From Uranotaenia lowii (lineage: Eukaryota; Arthropoda; Insecta; Diptera; Culicidae), in NCBI RefSeq assembly GCF_029784155.1, contig NC_073693.1, positions 149,360,843 to 149,424,842 on the forward strand: 64,000 bases of DNA, written 5' to 3'. The notes under the pieces were generated by a model. It made no database searches, had not been told where the DNA came from, and saw only the letters and a program-made list of their open reading frames with translations. Shown here piece by piece: positions 35,171 to 45,416 of this stretch. Every line of letters starts with the position of its first letter. Position 1 is the first letter of the stretch. Both the position numbers and the translations under genes were made by a program.

Positions 35171-38100
35171 GCATAATTATGTAAATTTTTTATGCGATTT
35201 TCAGTCATTTACAAAAATTTAAAGTTAAGCAAAAGCCACCATATTGGATTTCAAGATGGCGTACCATAGCGTCAAACAGCAAAATTCGACTTCTACTAAT
35301 TGAGTCCTTTCACACTATACCCATGCGATTTCCAGTCTTTTAAAGCATTTTGAAGTTAGGCGGAAGCCGTAATCTTGAATTTAAAATTGACGTCAAAAAT
35401 TTATTTTCCGACGTCTTCACAAGGTTCTGGCACCGTGTATTCATTTCCTTAAGATCCCTCTTAATACCATCTGCGGTTTTAATATTTTCCAAAGACCTGG
35501 AATTCTCAAAATCTTTTTGCCCGGTTTTTCGGAATTAACATTTATGATTCTGCAAACTGATTTGCAAAGATTGTTTCACGTGTGATTGATGAATACAATA
35601 CGTGTGATTGACGAATGCAGAACGCCAGTGGTTTTTTTTTTCAGCTTGTGTGGCCAGCCTTAAAAAGGAACTGGCGAATTGCGGTGAATGAACATTTCGC
35701 TTCGCTGTGTATGTATCCTAACGCTTTTAAGCCTTTTGACAACGGCATGAATATATAGTATTCACTGCAACTAAACTAACTGAAATAGATCAAAACCCAG
35801 AAAAAAATAAAATGTAACTATTCTTCTGAAACTATTCTTCAGAAAAGAAATTCTTCAGTGTCAATACATTTTTTCAAAATACTATAAATTGTTTTGAGCT
35901 AAAAACTGATCAGGCACCTAAAACATGTGTAGACGAAAATTAATGAGATTTTTTATCAAAATAATAATACATCATTTGTTAGTCATTTAAACATCCTTGC
36001 ATGATTTCAGAATAAGCGGAAGTTGCACATCAAAACATGAATAAATCATGAGTAGGTACCATACGCACATTGGATATGACTTGGAATATTTTAAAAACAG
36101 GTGACCACAATTGTCAATGACCTCCATCGATCGTCTTTGCGGTTACGCATTCATGTAAATGGCCGCGCTCGGTCCACTTCCGCCCCAAGAAAGACGTTTT
36201 CTTAGCTCACGCAATAGAGAGCAACTTGACGGTTTGTTACAGTGCACCGAGCGCCATTTTTTCTGCTTCTACCCACTTCATCCAATCTAGTGACTGGCTT
36301 AACTCCGTGTCTGAGGCAGCTGGAAAGTTGTCTAAGGCGATATATCTTGTGCGATTTTCCACGGAAGGTTTGTAATCGGCCAAACTCCCCTGCTCAGTAA
36401 TCGGTAATCGTGATGTCTCCTCCTGTTGCGATGTTTGCGCGAAAGACGAGGGGGGAATCGATTGATTATCCATCAGCCATGCCTGCGGTTTGTGATGGAA
36501 GCTATCTAATCGATGCGCCAAAGATGATTGGGCGAGCTCAATTAATTTAGGTATCGATCATTCAGCTGAAAAAGCGAGTTCCACGGGCTTATAGTTCGCA
36601 TTTACTCTGGACGGGGGTTTTTAAGACTTTGCTCGAGACGCTCTTTTTTCAGGAGATTCCACCCAGGGGGGTCCATTCGAAAATCTGCCTTGTTTACAAA
36701 ACAATCCGTCGGAACTTAATGGGAAAATTAGTATTGCACAAATTCGAACCGGTCATTTGAGTCGACTTGTTTATTGTGTAGCGGGAGGGAAATTAAGTTT
36801 TTGCACCCAGGGAAGATCTTGGTGAACTGACAAAAATCGAAAACAATTTATATTATCGAAAAAAAAACCATTCATCAATCTTGTTGATCATCGTCGTTGG
36901 ATGGATATTTTATTTGCAAGATAAGTTGTAATAATTAGTCGATTTTGAAAATATTTAAATTTCTCGATAACTAATATCCAAAAACTTTCCAATTTTTATT
37001 TTAAAGATCACTTAAAAAACTGAAAATTTTCCGTTACAATTTATTTGAAAACTGACAGTATTAACAAGAACATGAACTTTATACTGTCAAAAGTGTTCTT
37101 CAGGATTGAACTTTAATAAACAACTTTAGCTAAACTCAATGCCAACTAGTTTTTAGTTTTACTCAACCACTAAATCCTGGAATGTTAGTTTCAAACCTAC
37201 ACTCATTTCAAACTAACATAAAAATAACTGTTGGAAGCAAAAGTAATGGTAATTGATATCACTTTCATTTCAATATGAAATTTTTAGCCTAGAAATGTCT
37301 CATATGTCAGCTAACCTAGATAAATTAACCAAATGAATGCTTGACCTGATCATTCGCATTTGATTCTTTTGAATGAAAAGATCAACATTACCGATTAAGA
37401 GTTGCAAAATCATGCCCAACCAACCCATCAACTAACGTAGCCAAAATGACTACATGCAAATTAACGTGATCGGTTTGATGAAAAGGAACCGTTTCTTGAC
37501 CATGGGTCGAAAAAATACCAACTAAAAATCTTTTATTCAACCACTACTGGCAGTTATAAAAATTAGGCATTGCCCGAGTGATGATGAACGATTGGATGGT
37601 GAATTCAAAATCACTCCGAAGGTCAGCGAACGCGTATGATGATGGATTAATTATGATCGTTTGGGGCTTGGTTTCAGTAACAAATCTTTTGATCCGTACG
37701 TTTATAGCCTAAACTCAGCGTGTGGTTCAATTGTCCATTCACTTCGATTGCAGAACACTCTCGATTGAGAAAAATCAACTGAATGTCATTGACATGGCAC
37801 TAAAGTATGAACTAAAAGTTTTGTAATGTGAAAAAAAACAGAACCATCAACCAGTTGTTCAATCACTTCAAACTAATTAATCATAGTGTTGTTCACTCAT
37901 CAGGTTTTCCCTTTTTTTTGGTCCCTGATTCCACCGCGAAGTTTGATCCGGAGGATTGCTGGGCTGCAAAACTGGTTTAGCCCCGCGCACAATCAATAAC
38001 TTTTCTCGGACAGGTTTCGTTTACTTACGTTATCATGTCGCATAATCTGTCACTTTGATGGGAGCAATGAAATACGGGGAAATGCTATCGCAGACATAAA

Positions 38101-38640
38101 TTTTCCTGTTTCTCTCGTTTTGCAATCTTTAGGAAATTGTTAAATTATGAAAATAATTTTCAAAAAAGTTACGGAGTTAAATTCCCATGAATTTTTTATC
38201 TCGACATATGGTTTGAATTTAATGAAAGTTCTACGAGTTTGTCCTGATGGCCACACGAGGATATTTTTAGAATGAAAGCATCTATCCAGCTTAGGTTCCT
38301 TTTTTCAGTCAAAAATATAAAGATAAATAAAGATAAAATGCAAGAGGATGATCCAGGATAACTGTAAAATTCTATCCTCTTGCCAAAATCCTAAGCTGAA
38401 ATATAAAGGCCAGGTTTTTTGGCTACCCAAACTCCACACCCATAGAAGAGGTTGCAAAAATCCAATGTCCAAATCTCTGTGCCGAAAATGTACTGAAAAG
38501 TGTACTATGCTAAAGATGATATGATTGTAAAAGCACTACTGATATAAAAACTCGATCTCCCAAGCAAAATGATGCACATTCAAGCGAAACTAGAAAAAGA
38601 CTTTTCACCATATTGGATGATTTATCCCAAAATAAAAAAT
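35171..38640. other. Long non-coding region, partly GC-richer
   Basis: No recognised gene. The only frame worth a note is 36237-36521 (minus, 94 residues), listed separately. From about 37300 to 38100 the sequence lacks obvious repeats and may be host intergenic or intronic DNA. Confidence 0.35.
36237..36521 (-). other. Unrecognised 94-residue open frame
   Basis: It lies in a GC-richer block (36130-36560). The polar product (MAHRLDSFHHKPQAW ... LDWMKWVEAEKMALGAL) has no signal peptide, membrane segment or known motif. Its amino-acid mix is more protein-like than most frames here, and it could be a host exon or a fossil coding piece. No splice context is convincing. Confidence 0.25.
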
Positions 38641-38735
38641 ATAGTGAGAAGCGAACTCACTGCAACATCTCATCTCGGCTTGCCAGTCCGATATCTTACC
38701 CAGTGCACCACCTAAGTTGGTTAGCCTTTCCGCAA
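38640..38735 (-). mobile_element. tRNA-derived SINE head
   Basis: On the minus strand there is an A-box-like TAGGTGGTGCACTGGGTAAG (38695-38714) and a T arm with a perfect five-pair stem GTGAG-TTCGCTT-CTCAC (38644-38660). No matching acceptor stem is present, so it is a tRNA-like SINE head rather than a functional tRNA gene. Confidence 0.55.
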
Positions 38736-39130
38736 TAGCCGGTTACCGAAAAAACGCACTGCATTGCTAATCTGCCGCAGGCCGGTGTTTTTTGTTTCAT
38801 GTTCCTTTGTCTCTGATGGGAAAGAGAAGAGAAAGGGAGGGGAATGGGGTGGCAATAGGAAACGAGAAACGGTTTTCTATTGCCAGCCAGTTTACAAATA
38901 CACGCACAGCTCATCTTGACTGGTGGTTTTTTGCCGTCGGTTGAGAACAAAGAATTTTTTTTCTAATGCCGGTTACCATACACACACAGTGCCCGATTGT
39001 TTCCATTTTCCTTTGTCTTGTGATAGGATATGGGATATGTTTTATTTAGTTTCTTTCAGACAAATGGTTGCGCTGGTAGGACAATGCCGGTTATTAAAAA
39101 ACTTGTTAATGCCGGTCCGGCATAGAATCT
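38736..39130. repeat. Diverged direct repeats with GCCGGTTA(C/T) phrases
   Basis: Phrases atagccggttaccg (about 38737), atgccggttaccat (about 38967) and atgccggttatta (about 39084), each followed at similar distance by cctttgtct(tg/c)tgat (first two only), suggest an old tandem array with a unit of roughly 230 bp. No coding content is seen. Confidence 0.4.
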
Positions 39131-39524
39131 TATATCGATAAATCCAGCTCCAAGGAAGTTCATTATTGGAGTATAGTATGATTTGTGGGTGTATATTAAA
39201 TGTATTCACAAGGTTTGAACTGGAAATTTTTGTTTAAAATTGTGTTTATTACTTTGAATAAAAAACATAGCATTTTTACATTAAAAAAATGGATTAAAAG
39301 TTCCTCTAAAGAACCTATTTCTGAGCTGAGGAAAACTCATTTAAAATTTGGAACTAATGTTTTTTTGAAAGAATTGATTTCCTTTTACTTACATTAATGT
39401 ATGTAGCTTACAACGAAACTCTTTGAAATAGCACCGAAAATGCTCCAATACAAAGACTTATTCAAAATTTGATCCAATTCGTATTTTTGAAAACCTTATT
39501 TAAAAATTTTCTGACAAGAATTAA

Positions 39525-39690
39525 AAAACGTAAGCCGTAAATATCACGAACTTTTTGAACCAAATCCTGTCGGCAAACCGTTGCATTTTTATCGAAAAAT
39601 TCATGATATTCACGGCTTATGTTTTTTTCTTTAATATCTCGTGTTTCTTTAATATTTCCCATCACCATTGAAAATGTTATCATTTTCAGG
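39525..39690. mobile_element. SINE body fragments in inverted orientation
   Basis: Body sequence of the SINE seen at 11.2 and 56.5 kb appears twice: inverted at about 39525-39565 (acgtaagccgtaaatatcac) and direct at about 39568-39640 (tcctgtcgg ... ttcatgatattcacggcttatg). Only the last few bases of the tRNA head survive in the direct copy. The two pieces form a short hairpin. Confidence 0.6.
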
Positions 39691-39695
39691 TACTA

Positions 39696-40533
39696 CCCAA
39701 GCAACCAAAAGTCACATATTTACTTGAATGAAGGCATTGAAAGTTACATATTGGCTGACAAAGAGAATCAACTGCCTAATTCCCTTTAGTGAACTTTATG
39801 TACTCATTTATGAACTTGAAAGTTGCAAAAGTGATTAATATGTACGTTGTATGTGACTTGTTTTGCCCAATATCCATGAGTGAACTACATGTACTCATTA
39901 ACGAACTAGAAAGTTGCAAAAGTTTTACGGGACTTAAGTCACATAAAGCGCACAAAAGTGCTCAAAACGGGATTTTGTAAGTCACAAAAAGTGCATTGAT
40001 GTGCTTTCAAAATCAAATCATCACTTCGAGTTTTTGTTTCAGTAAGAAAAACATCTAGACGTGGTCTTGTGGTAGCGTGTTCGATTCTCACCACGAAGGT
40101 GGGGGTTCGATCCCCAAGCCGGGCAAGTTTTTTTTTTCAAAAAGTAATTTAGTAATTGTGTGACAATTCTGATGAAATATATGTAGAAAATGTAGGAAAG
40201 AAGCAATTGAGCAAATTGTCGAGTTTGGAATCCGGCGCGTGGCATCATGGCGGCACCGGTACAGAACACAGTAAATAATCAAGAGAAGGTAATATGAACC
40301 GAAACCAAGGGTTCAGTTGAGATAGAGAGAGATTTTTTACTCATTTTACGATTTTTTGGAAGCTGAATTAAAAGGCCGCTGGAAGCTGAATAGAAGATCA
40401 TTAAGACTTGTTTTGGAACTTGAAAGTATGAATAAGAACTTAAATTTTGAACTGCAGAGAACGTACTTCATATCAATGATGGGGCTGAGTAAGCGTTTTT
40501 GTACCTGTTTTATGGGACTTTTGGTTGCTTGGG
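39696..40533. mobile_element. TA-flanked MITE carrying a tRNA-like sequence
   Basis: Inverted ends CCCAAGCAACCAAAAGTC are perfect over 18 bp at both termini, with TA at 39694-39695 and 40534-40535. The 838-bp element has subterminal repeats of GAACT...GTACTCATT and AGTTGCAAAAG on the left. Its middle holds a tRNA-like segment at about 40055-40124. No transposase is encoded. Confidence 0.85.
40055..40124 (+). mobile_element. tRNA-like segment inside the MITE
   Basis: A-box-like TGGTCTTGTGGTAGCGTG (40062-40079) and near-consensus B box GGGTTCGATCCCC (40103-40115) are spaced as in a tRNA gene, followed by a T-run (about 40128-40138) that would end polymerase III transcription. The anticodon arm is distorted and the acceptor strand (GCCGGGC) has no partner, so it is tRNA-derived rather than a working tRNA. 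Confidence 0.6.
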
Positions 40534-40535
40534 TA

Positions 40536-42596
40536 AGATGTACCAAGATGAGCTCAGAACATTAGGTTTGACTCAAACAATGTTCATAAATCTTATTTTA
40601 ACATTTGAATCCGAGCTTCAGGTATCAACCCAGCAAACATTTTCGTAGGTATATTTCTCCACAAACTTTGTTACACGTTTCATCATTATAGAATCAACGC
40701 AAAAAAAACTCGGAAAAACAGTATTTACCTACCAAAGAGGAGGCAATATACACATATACATTTTTTTTATTTCTGGATTTAGCGATAAGTATTGCAGATT
40801 CAAACCGTTGCCAGCGACAATATTTGCTGCTTCTCTCATGGGAAAAAATAAACCCTCAGATTTTTAGAAACCTGGTCCCACGGGGGACAACAAATTTGGA
40901 ACCATGGCGTACTTTTTATCATATCCGAGTGTAGACTTTAAGCCTTTAAGTAACCATTTACGATCGTTGACTTATTTGGTAGGAATTGCGATTTACATTG
41001 ACATTGTTAACGAGTTGAGCTGCAATTTTATGTTTGCTAGGAAGTATCAGAAAAAGGTTAGGCTTAATAGCGGCAAATTATCTAACAAACGTGAAAATTT
41101 TTCCTAGCCTTTTTTCCGCAAATTTCATATACCTGAAAAACCTGAAAACCTATGGGAATGATAAGAATGTAAATGAAATGTATTAAAAATGGCATACAGC
41201 CTATCCAAATGGAAATTTTTAACAAAATATGGCAAAAGACTTATCAAAATAGGCATTTTAAAGCATTAAAGCACATGAGGTAAAGAATGACATAATATAA
41301 TTTCAGATTGGATTTTTTTAATTTCAATAATATTACATGATAGGCAGAGTACAGAAACGTTGTCAGGCAAACAAGAGACAGTTACAAATATGCTGGAAAG
41401 AATCTTCCATAAATAATTTGTGGGGACTTGAGTTAACATTGATCACAGAGTACTCTAGCCAGAATGCCACAATGAAGGTATATGATTGTTATTTATGTAA
41501 TAAGTTACAAACAGTGGACTTTACAGATAGAGTCGTAAATTTGTTTATACCTCGAATAAAAACGTAGAGATCTGAAAAAACGAGTTTTGCAACGAATTGC
41601 ATACACAATTTTATGAAACTTCAAAATATTCCGAAAGTTTATTAATTAACCTACAAGAAGTGTATCCTGAATGCTGCGATGCGCGTTACTCATAGACAAC
41701 AGATATTTAACCTAAGGTTGCCAGATTTCCCGCTTTCATCCAGGTTTGCTCGAATATATAATACAACGTTTGGGAAAAATCCGGTCGAGTTCGGCCCAGT
41801 TGCCTGGATCTCATTGAAAAAAGCCTGTGTTTAGCCCGGATTTATTCACTTTGATTGCCAAATCAAACCATGAAAAAACAAATTTTGTAAGTATTTTCTT
41901 TAATTAATGTGTCCAAAACTATTTTTTTAAAGTTTCATAAAAGTAATCAAAAAAGTTTTATGAAAATAATCATGAAATCTTCTGATGAGTTTTGATGGAA
42001 TATGTTTTTTCACGTGTTTTTTTTATTTTTTTTTATAATTCCGGGGTTTTTACCAAATTTGCACGGATATTGCCTGGATTTGGGTCAACAGTTTAAAATC
42101 AAATGCCCGGATTTTGCCAGATTTCTAGATAAAATAGCCCGGGTTTTGGAATCAAAAGGAATTGGGAAACGGCACCTGCTGAAACATACCACCAATGGAC
42201 TTTGGTGAGTTCGTTTCTTATTTTTTAAACTTAAATGCTTTGAAACCACATTTAAATTATTTAGGCTATCAGTCCAATTTGCTAAGTTGGATTTCCCATG
42301 TATATATCCCTTCCCCTGAATACCTGAATACATTAACCGCATGAGTCCTCTGCTCCTGAAAAGTTCATTTTTAAAGATCTGACCAGTGGAAGATCTAATT
42401 CTCCATATTTAACATCTCAAATATATTATAACGAAGGCCGCAGTAGTTTGCGTAGCGTAAGGTCATTTCATTTAGCTAATCGGATTCAAAATTATGCTAG
42501 GAAGAATGAGTCAATGTACCAAATCTTGACGCTTTATAATGCAAACGTTGATATTATCAAATTAAATATGGCCAGAGAACAAATTAAAATTAGAAG
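40536..42596. other. AT-rich non-coding region
   Basis: No gene is seen. Phrases such as CCCGGATTTTGCC and GCCTGGATTT at about 41800-42140 resemble the sub-ends of an old repeat, but both termini could not be paired. Confidence 0.35.
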
Positions 42597-43098
42597 TAGG
42601 GGAGATGAGGGCATAACGAGCACCCGAGGCATAATGAGAAGTCCATTTTTCTACATAAGTACGTATTTTCTTAAACAAATTTTCATGAGGACTTGTTTCG
42701 TACTACCTATAGTATTAATTTTTCACCAAAAAAGAAATATCCTTTTCATATTTACAGAAATATTAAATAATAACCAGCTAGGTTCTCAAGTGACGAAAAT
42801 ATTATAATTTTTGAGCACCACCAAATAAGCTTTTATGACCTTTAAATCATCTTGATCTGAAATGTATGCACTGCAACATGATCTACACATTGTTTATAAA
42901 TTTTCAGCATCATAAAATTTTTGATTTTTTACTTTAATCAATTGTAAAACGCGTTTTTACTTTAATTTGTTCACTAGAGGCGAACAGAGCACTTTCAATG
43001 AAGGCATATTGAGCATTTTCTGCCGGAGAATCTAGCAGGGAATTCTACTCGATGAAGTCAACTGAATAATAGAGCTACAGCTTAACTTGTATCGTCTG

Positions 43099-43168
43099 AC
43101 GATTTGGCCTATTGGTTAGATGTCGGAGAGGTAATCAGTAGACTCGAGTTCGATTCCTGTCCGAGGGG
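43099..43168 (+). mobile_element. tRNA-like segment, left arm
   Basis: A-box-like TTGGCCTATTGGTTAGATG (43104-43122) and B-box GAGTTCGATTCCTG (43146-43159), followed by an eight-to-nine-T run that could terminate polymerase III. Its near twin lies inverted at 43408-43475. Confidence 0.6.
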
Positions 43169-43407
43169 ATTTTTTTTTGCACATACCATTCATGATTGAT
43201 TTTTTTTATTGTTACATTATACGGCTAATAGCATCAAAGCATCATACGTCAAACAAAACACCAGAAACATAATGTATGAACATGTGTTAATTCTTTGAAT
43301 TCTACAAACAGACCTAGATTATTTTGTTTTTGCTTTGTTTGATGAATCTACGCCTCACCGTTTAGTGCAATCATGATCATAAATGATAAATGAAGAAAAA
43401 AAAATCA

Positions 43408-43475
43408 CCTCCACCAGGAATCGAACTCGAGCCTACTGATTACCTCTCCGACATCTAACCAATAGGCCAAATCGT
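43408..43475 (-). mobile_element. tRNA-like segment, right arm
   Basis: The minus-strand twin of 43099-43168: B box at 43415-43429 and A box at 43452-43470 (plus-strand coordinates), again followed by a T-run on its own strand. The pair diverges towards each other across a loop of about 230 bp. Confidence 0.6.
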
Positions 43476-43827
43476 CAGACGATACAAATTAAGCTGTAGC
43501 TCTATTATTCAGTTGACTTCATCGAGTTGAATTCGCTGCTAGATTCTCCGGCAGAAAATGCTCAATATGCCTTCATTAATGGTGCTCATACTGCCTCGGG
43601 GGGTTTCTCATTATGCCTCTACAGTGACTGGTTTTCAGCTTTCGGCAAAATTTTTTAAAATGCATTTTTAAACGTTTTTATCTACTTTTTCAAGTTTCAT
43701 CCAATTAGACAATAGACTATTTGAGTGTCAGAACACGAAACAATGATGTAATTCACATATTACAGCTGTTCTCTATGGTTAAATAAGCATTTTCCTTAAG
43801 GTGCCCATTATGCCCTCATCTCCCCTA

Positions 43828-44272
43828 GGCGGTGTTAATTCATATTCATTATTCGTGTTGTTCATACTCTAGAGTGTTAATTATACTCTAGAATAAGAAA
43901 TAAAGAAATAAATCTAAATAAATAAATACTTAAATTGACTTGTTACGGTGAGCATAATTGTACCACACTTATTTTCAAAATCAATACTTGAAATGATTTT
44001 TGTATCCAGATACATCTTGTGATTGTTTTGAATATAAGGTTGTACTTTGTGTACCAGCAAATGCAAGATTTGTGTAGTCGCCCATTGCTATGCTATGCTA
44101 TATGAAGCGCATGTCAACAAATAACAACAAGTGGACGACCATGCCAAGTGCTGAAAATTTTAGATCAAGTAGGTCGTGGAATGTACTTTTCAACACTGAA
44201 TTCAGTGCTGAAAAGTATAATTTTGCGATACTCTTTTCAGTGTCGAAATTTCACTTTTCAACACTGATTTGC
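43828..44272. other. Non-coding spacer with short palindromic phrases
   Basis: AT-rich. Around 44185-44270, tttTCAACACTGA and TCAGTGCTGAAAAG phrases alternate in both orientations and lead into the tRNA-like head. This may be the subterminal part of another element whose ends are unclear. Confidence 0.4.
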
Positions 44273-44344
44273 GCCGACCGTGGCCTAGAGAATAGCGTTT
44301 CAGTCTTCTAAGCCAGAGGTCATGAGATCGAGTCTCGGTCACGG
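44273..44344 (+). mobile_element. tRNA-derived SINE head
   Basis: A-box-like TGGCCTAGAGAATAGCG (44281-44297) and B-box-like GAGATCGAGTCTCGG (44324-44338), with outer GCCGACC/GGTCACGGC complementarity. The central CTTCTAA resembles the anticodon loop of tRNA-Arg (TCT), but the anticodon stem is badly paired. A SINE head or decayed tRNA pseudogene fits better than a real tRNA. Confidence 0.55.
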
Positions 44345-44699
44345 CATATTTACATAGTACTCTTTCTGTGGGCTGGTGGTATTAGTTTAGGTAAAATGCT
44401 AGCCATTATATCCTTGAAAGATGTACGCTTTAGTCTTAAGTAGAATTTCGATCTCTTCAAAGAAACATGAAGTTTCACTGAGATCCTGTGTGTGATCGTT
44501 TTTTTTATTTGCATAAGAAATCTTTTCAGTAGTAGCAAAGCTTGGGATTTCCAAGCATTGACGGCTTTTTCTAGTACAATGGAAATAATGATTTTTCTGT
44601 AACTTACTTTCTTAAATTCAAACATACACAAAATACAAATGTAGTCAGGAAAAAAAAGAAAAGTCACACACACACACACACCAAGTGGAAGGTAAATAT

Positions 44700-45414
44700 T
44701 CTTTATTATAAATTATTATAAAAGATAAAATGAAAATAAACAATGGTATGGTTTTCTACACTTTCAAGGTATCCTTTGAAATTTTTTTTAAATTTTTGGA
44801 TGTTCGAAAAAAAGCAATATTTTTTGAATTTTTAAAAATGGTGGGGAATCGTGGACCACAAAATCCAAATTCACCATATTACATATAAGTATCATGAGTT
44901 GGCCCAAACGCGGACGTTTTACAAAATTCCTTATATGGGATTGGCAAAATATTTTTCTTAACTCTTCATTTGGCATAAGAGAACTTTACAGATAGGAAAA
45001 ATGTATTTTAAGTTCTGAATGTGTATAATAACATAAACATGTAGATGGCCCAAGATGTGTGGCCCACGATTCCTCACAAGCTTTGATTTGTAAATTGGTT
45101 CATTTGTGTGACTTATTGATGTTGCATCAAAAATTCATTTTCCACGTGAAAAAACATGACAAAACTAAGATCATAAGCGTATGAGCATCTTAGGTTCATC
45201 GATGCAATTAGCGGGTGCTTTTTCAATTATGTAAGTAATTTTTTCAAACTTTTTTAAGCTTGATAAATAAAAGTAGCAAATAATGCGTGTTTAAGTCAAC
45301 AATATAAAGAAAAATATGCTCAAGCCATACGACGACAATGACAATTGGATTGAGATTTATATCTCAACACACATCTGAGATATTAAGAGTGGCCCACGTT
45401 ACCCCACTTTCCCC
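44700..45414 (-). mobile_element. GTGGGCCA-type TA element, copy 2 (truncated)
   Basis: Homologous, in reverse, to 1218-2116. The GGGGAAAGTGGGG end at 45414 abuts TA (45415-45416), and shared landmarks include the paired GTGGGCCAC motifs, TATGCTCATACGCTTATG-like text and the AATAAGTCA...AACCAATTT segment. The opposite end is lost near 44700, next to a (CA)n microsatellite at 44665-44680. Confidence 0.65.
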
Positions 45415-45416
45415 TA

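Larger units (their letters stand above)
42599..43825. mobile_element. TA-flanked element with paired inverted tRNA-like arms
   Basis: The 1,227-bp element has inward ends GGGGAGATGAGGGCATAA at both termini, flanked by TA (42597-42598 and 43826-43827). GCATAATGAGAA/GAGCAC-type motifs repeat in the subterminal regions. Inside, a second inverted repeat (about 42995-43175 with 43400-43577) has arms that each contain a tRNA-like segment and are about 95% identical by eye. No transposase is present. A related unpaired right end occurs at about 56960-56994. Confidence 0.87.

Noticed and set aside
40055..40124. Functional tRNA gene
   Set aside because: The acceptor strand is unpaired and the anticodon arm distorted, and it sits inside a TIR element.
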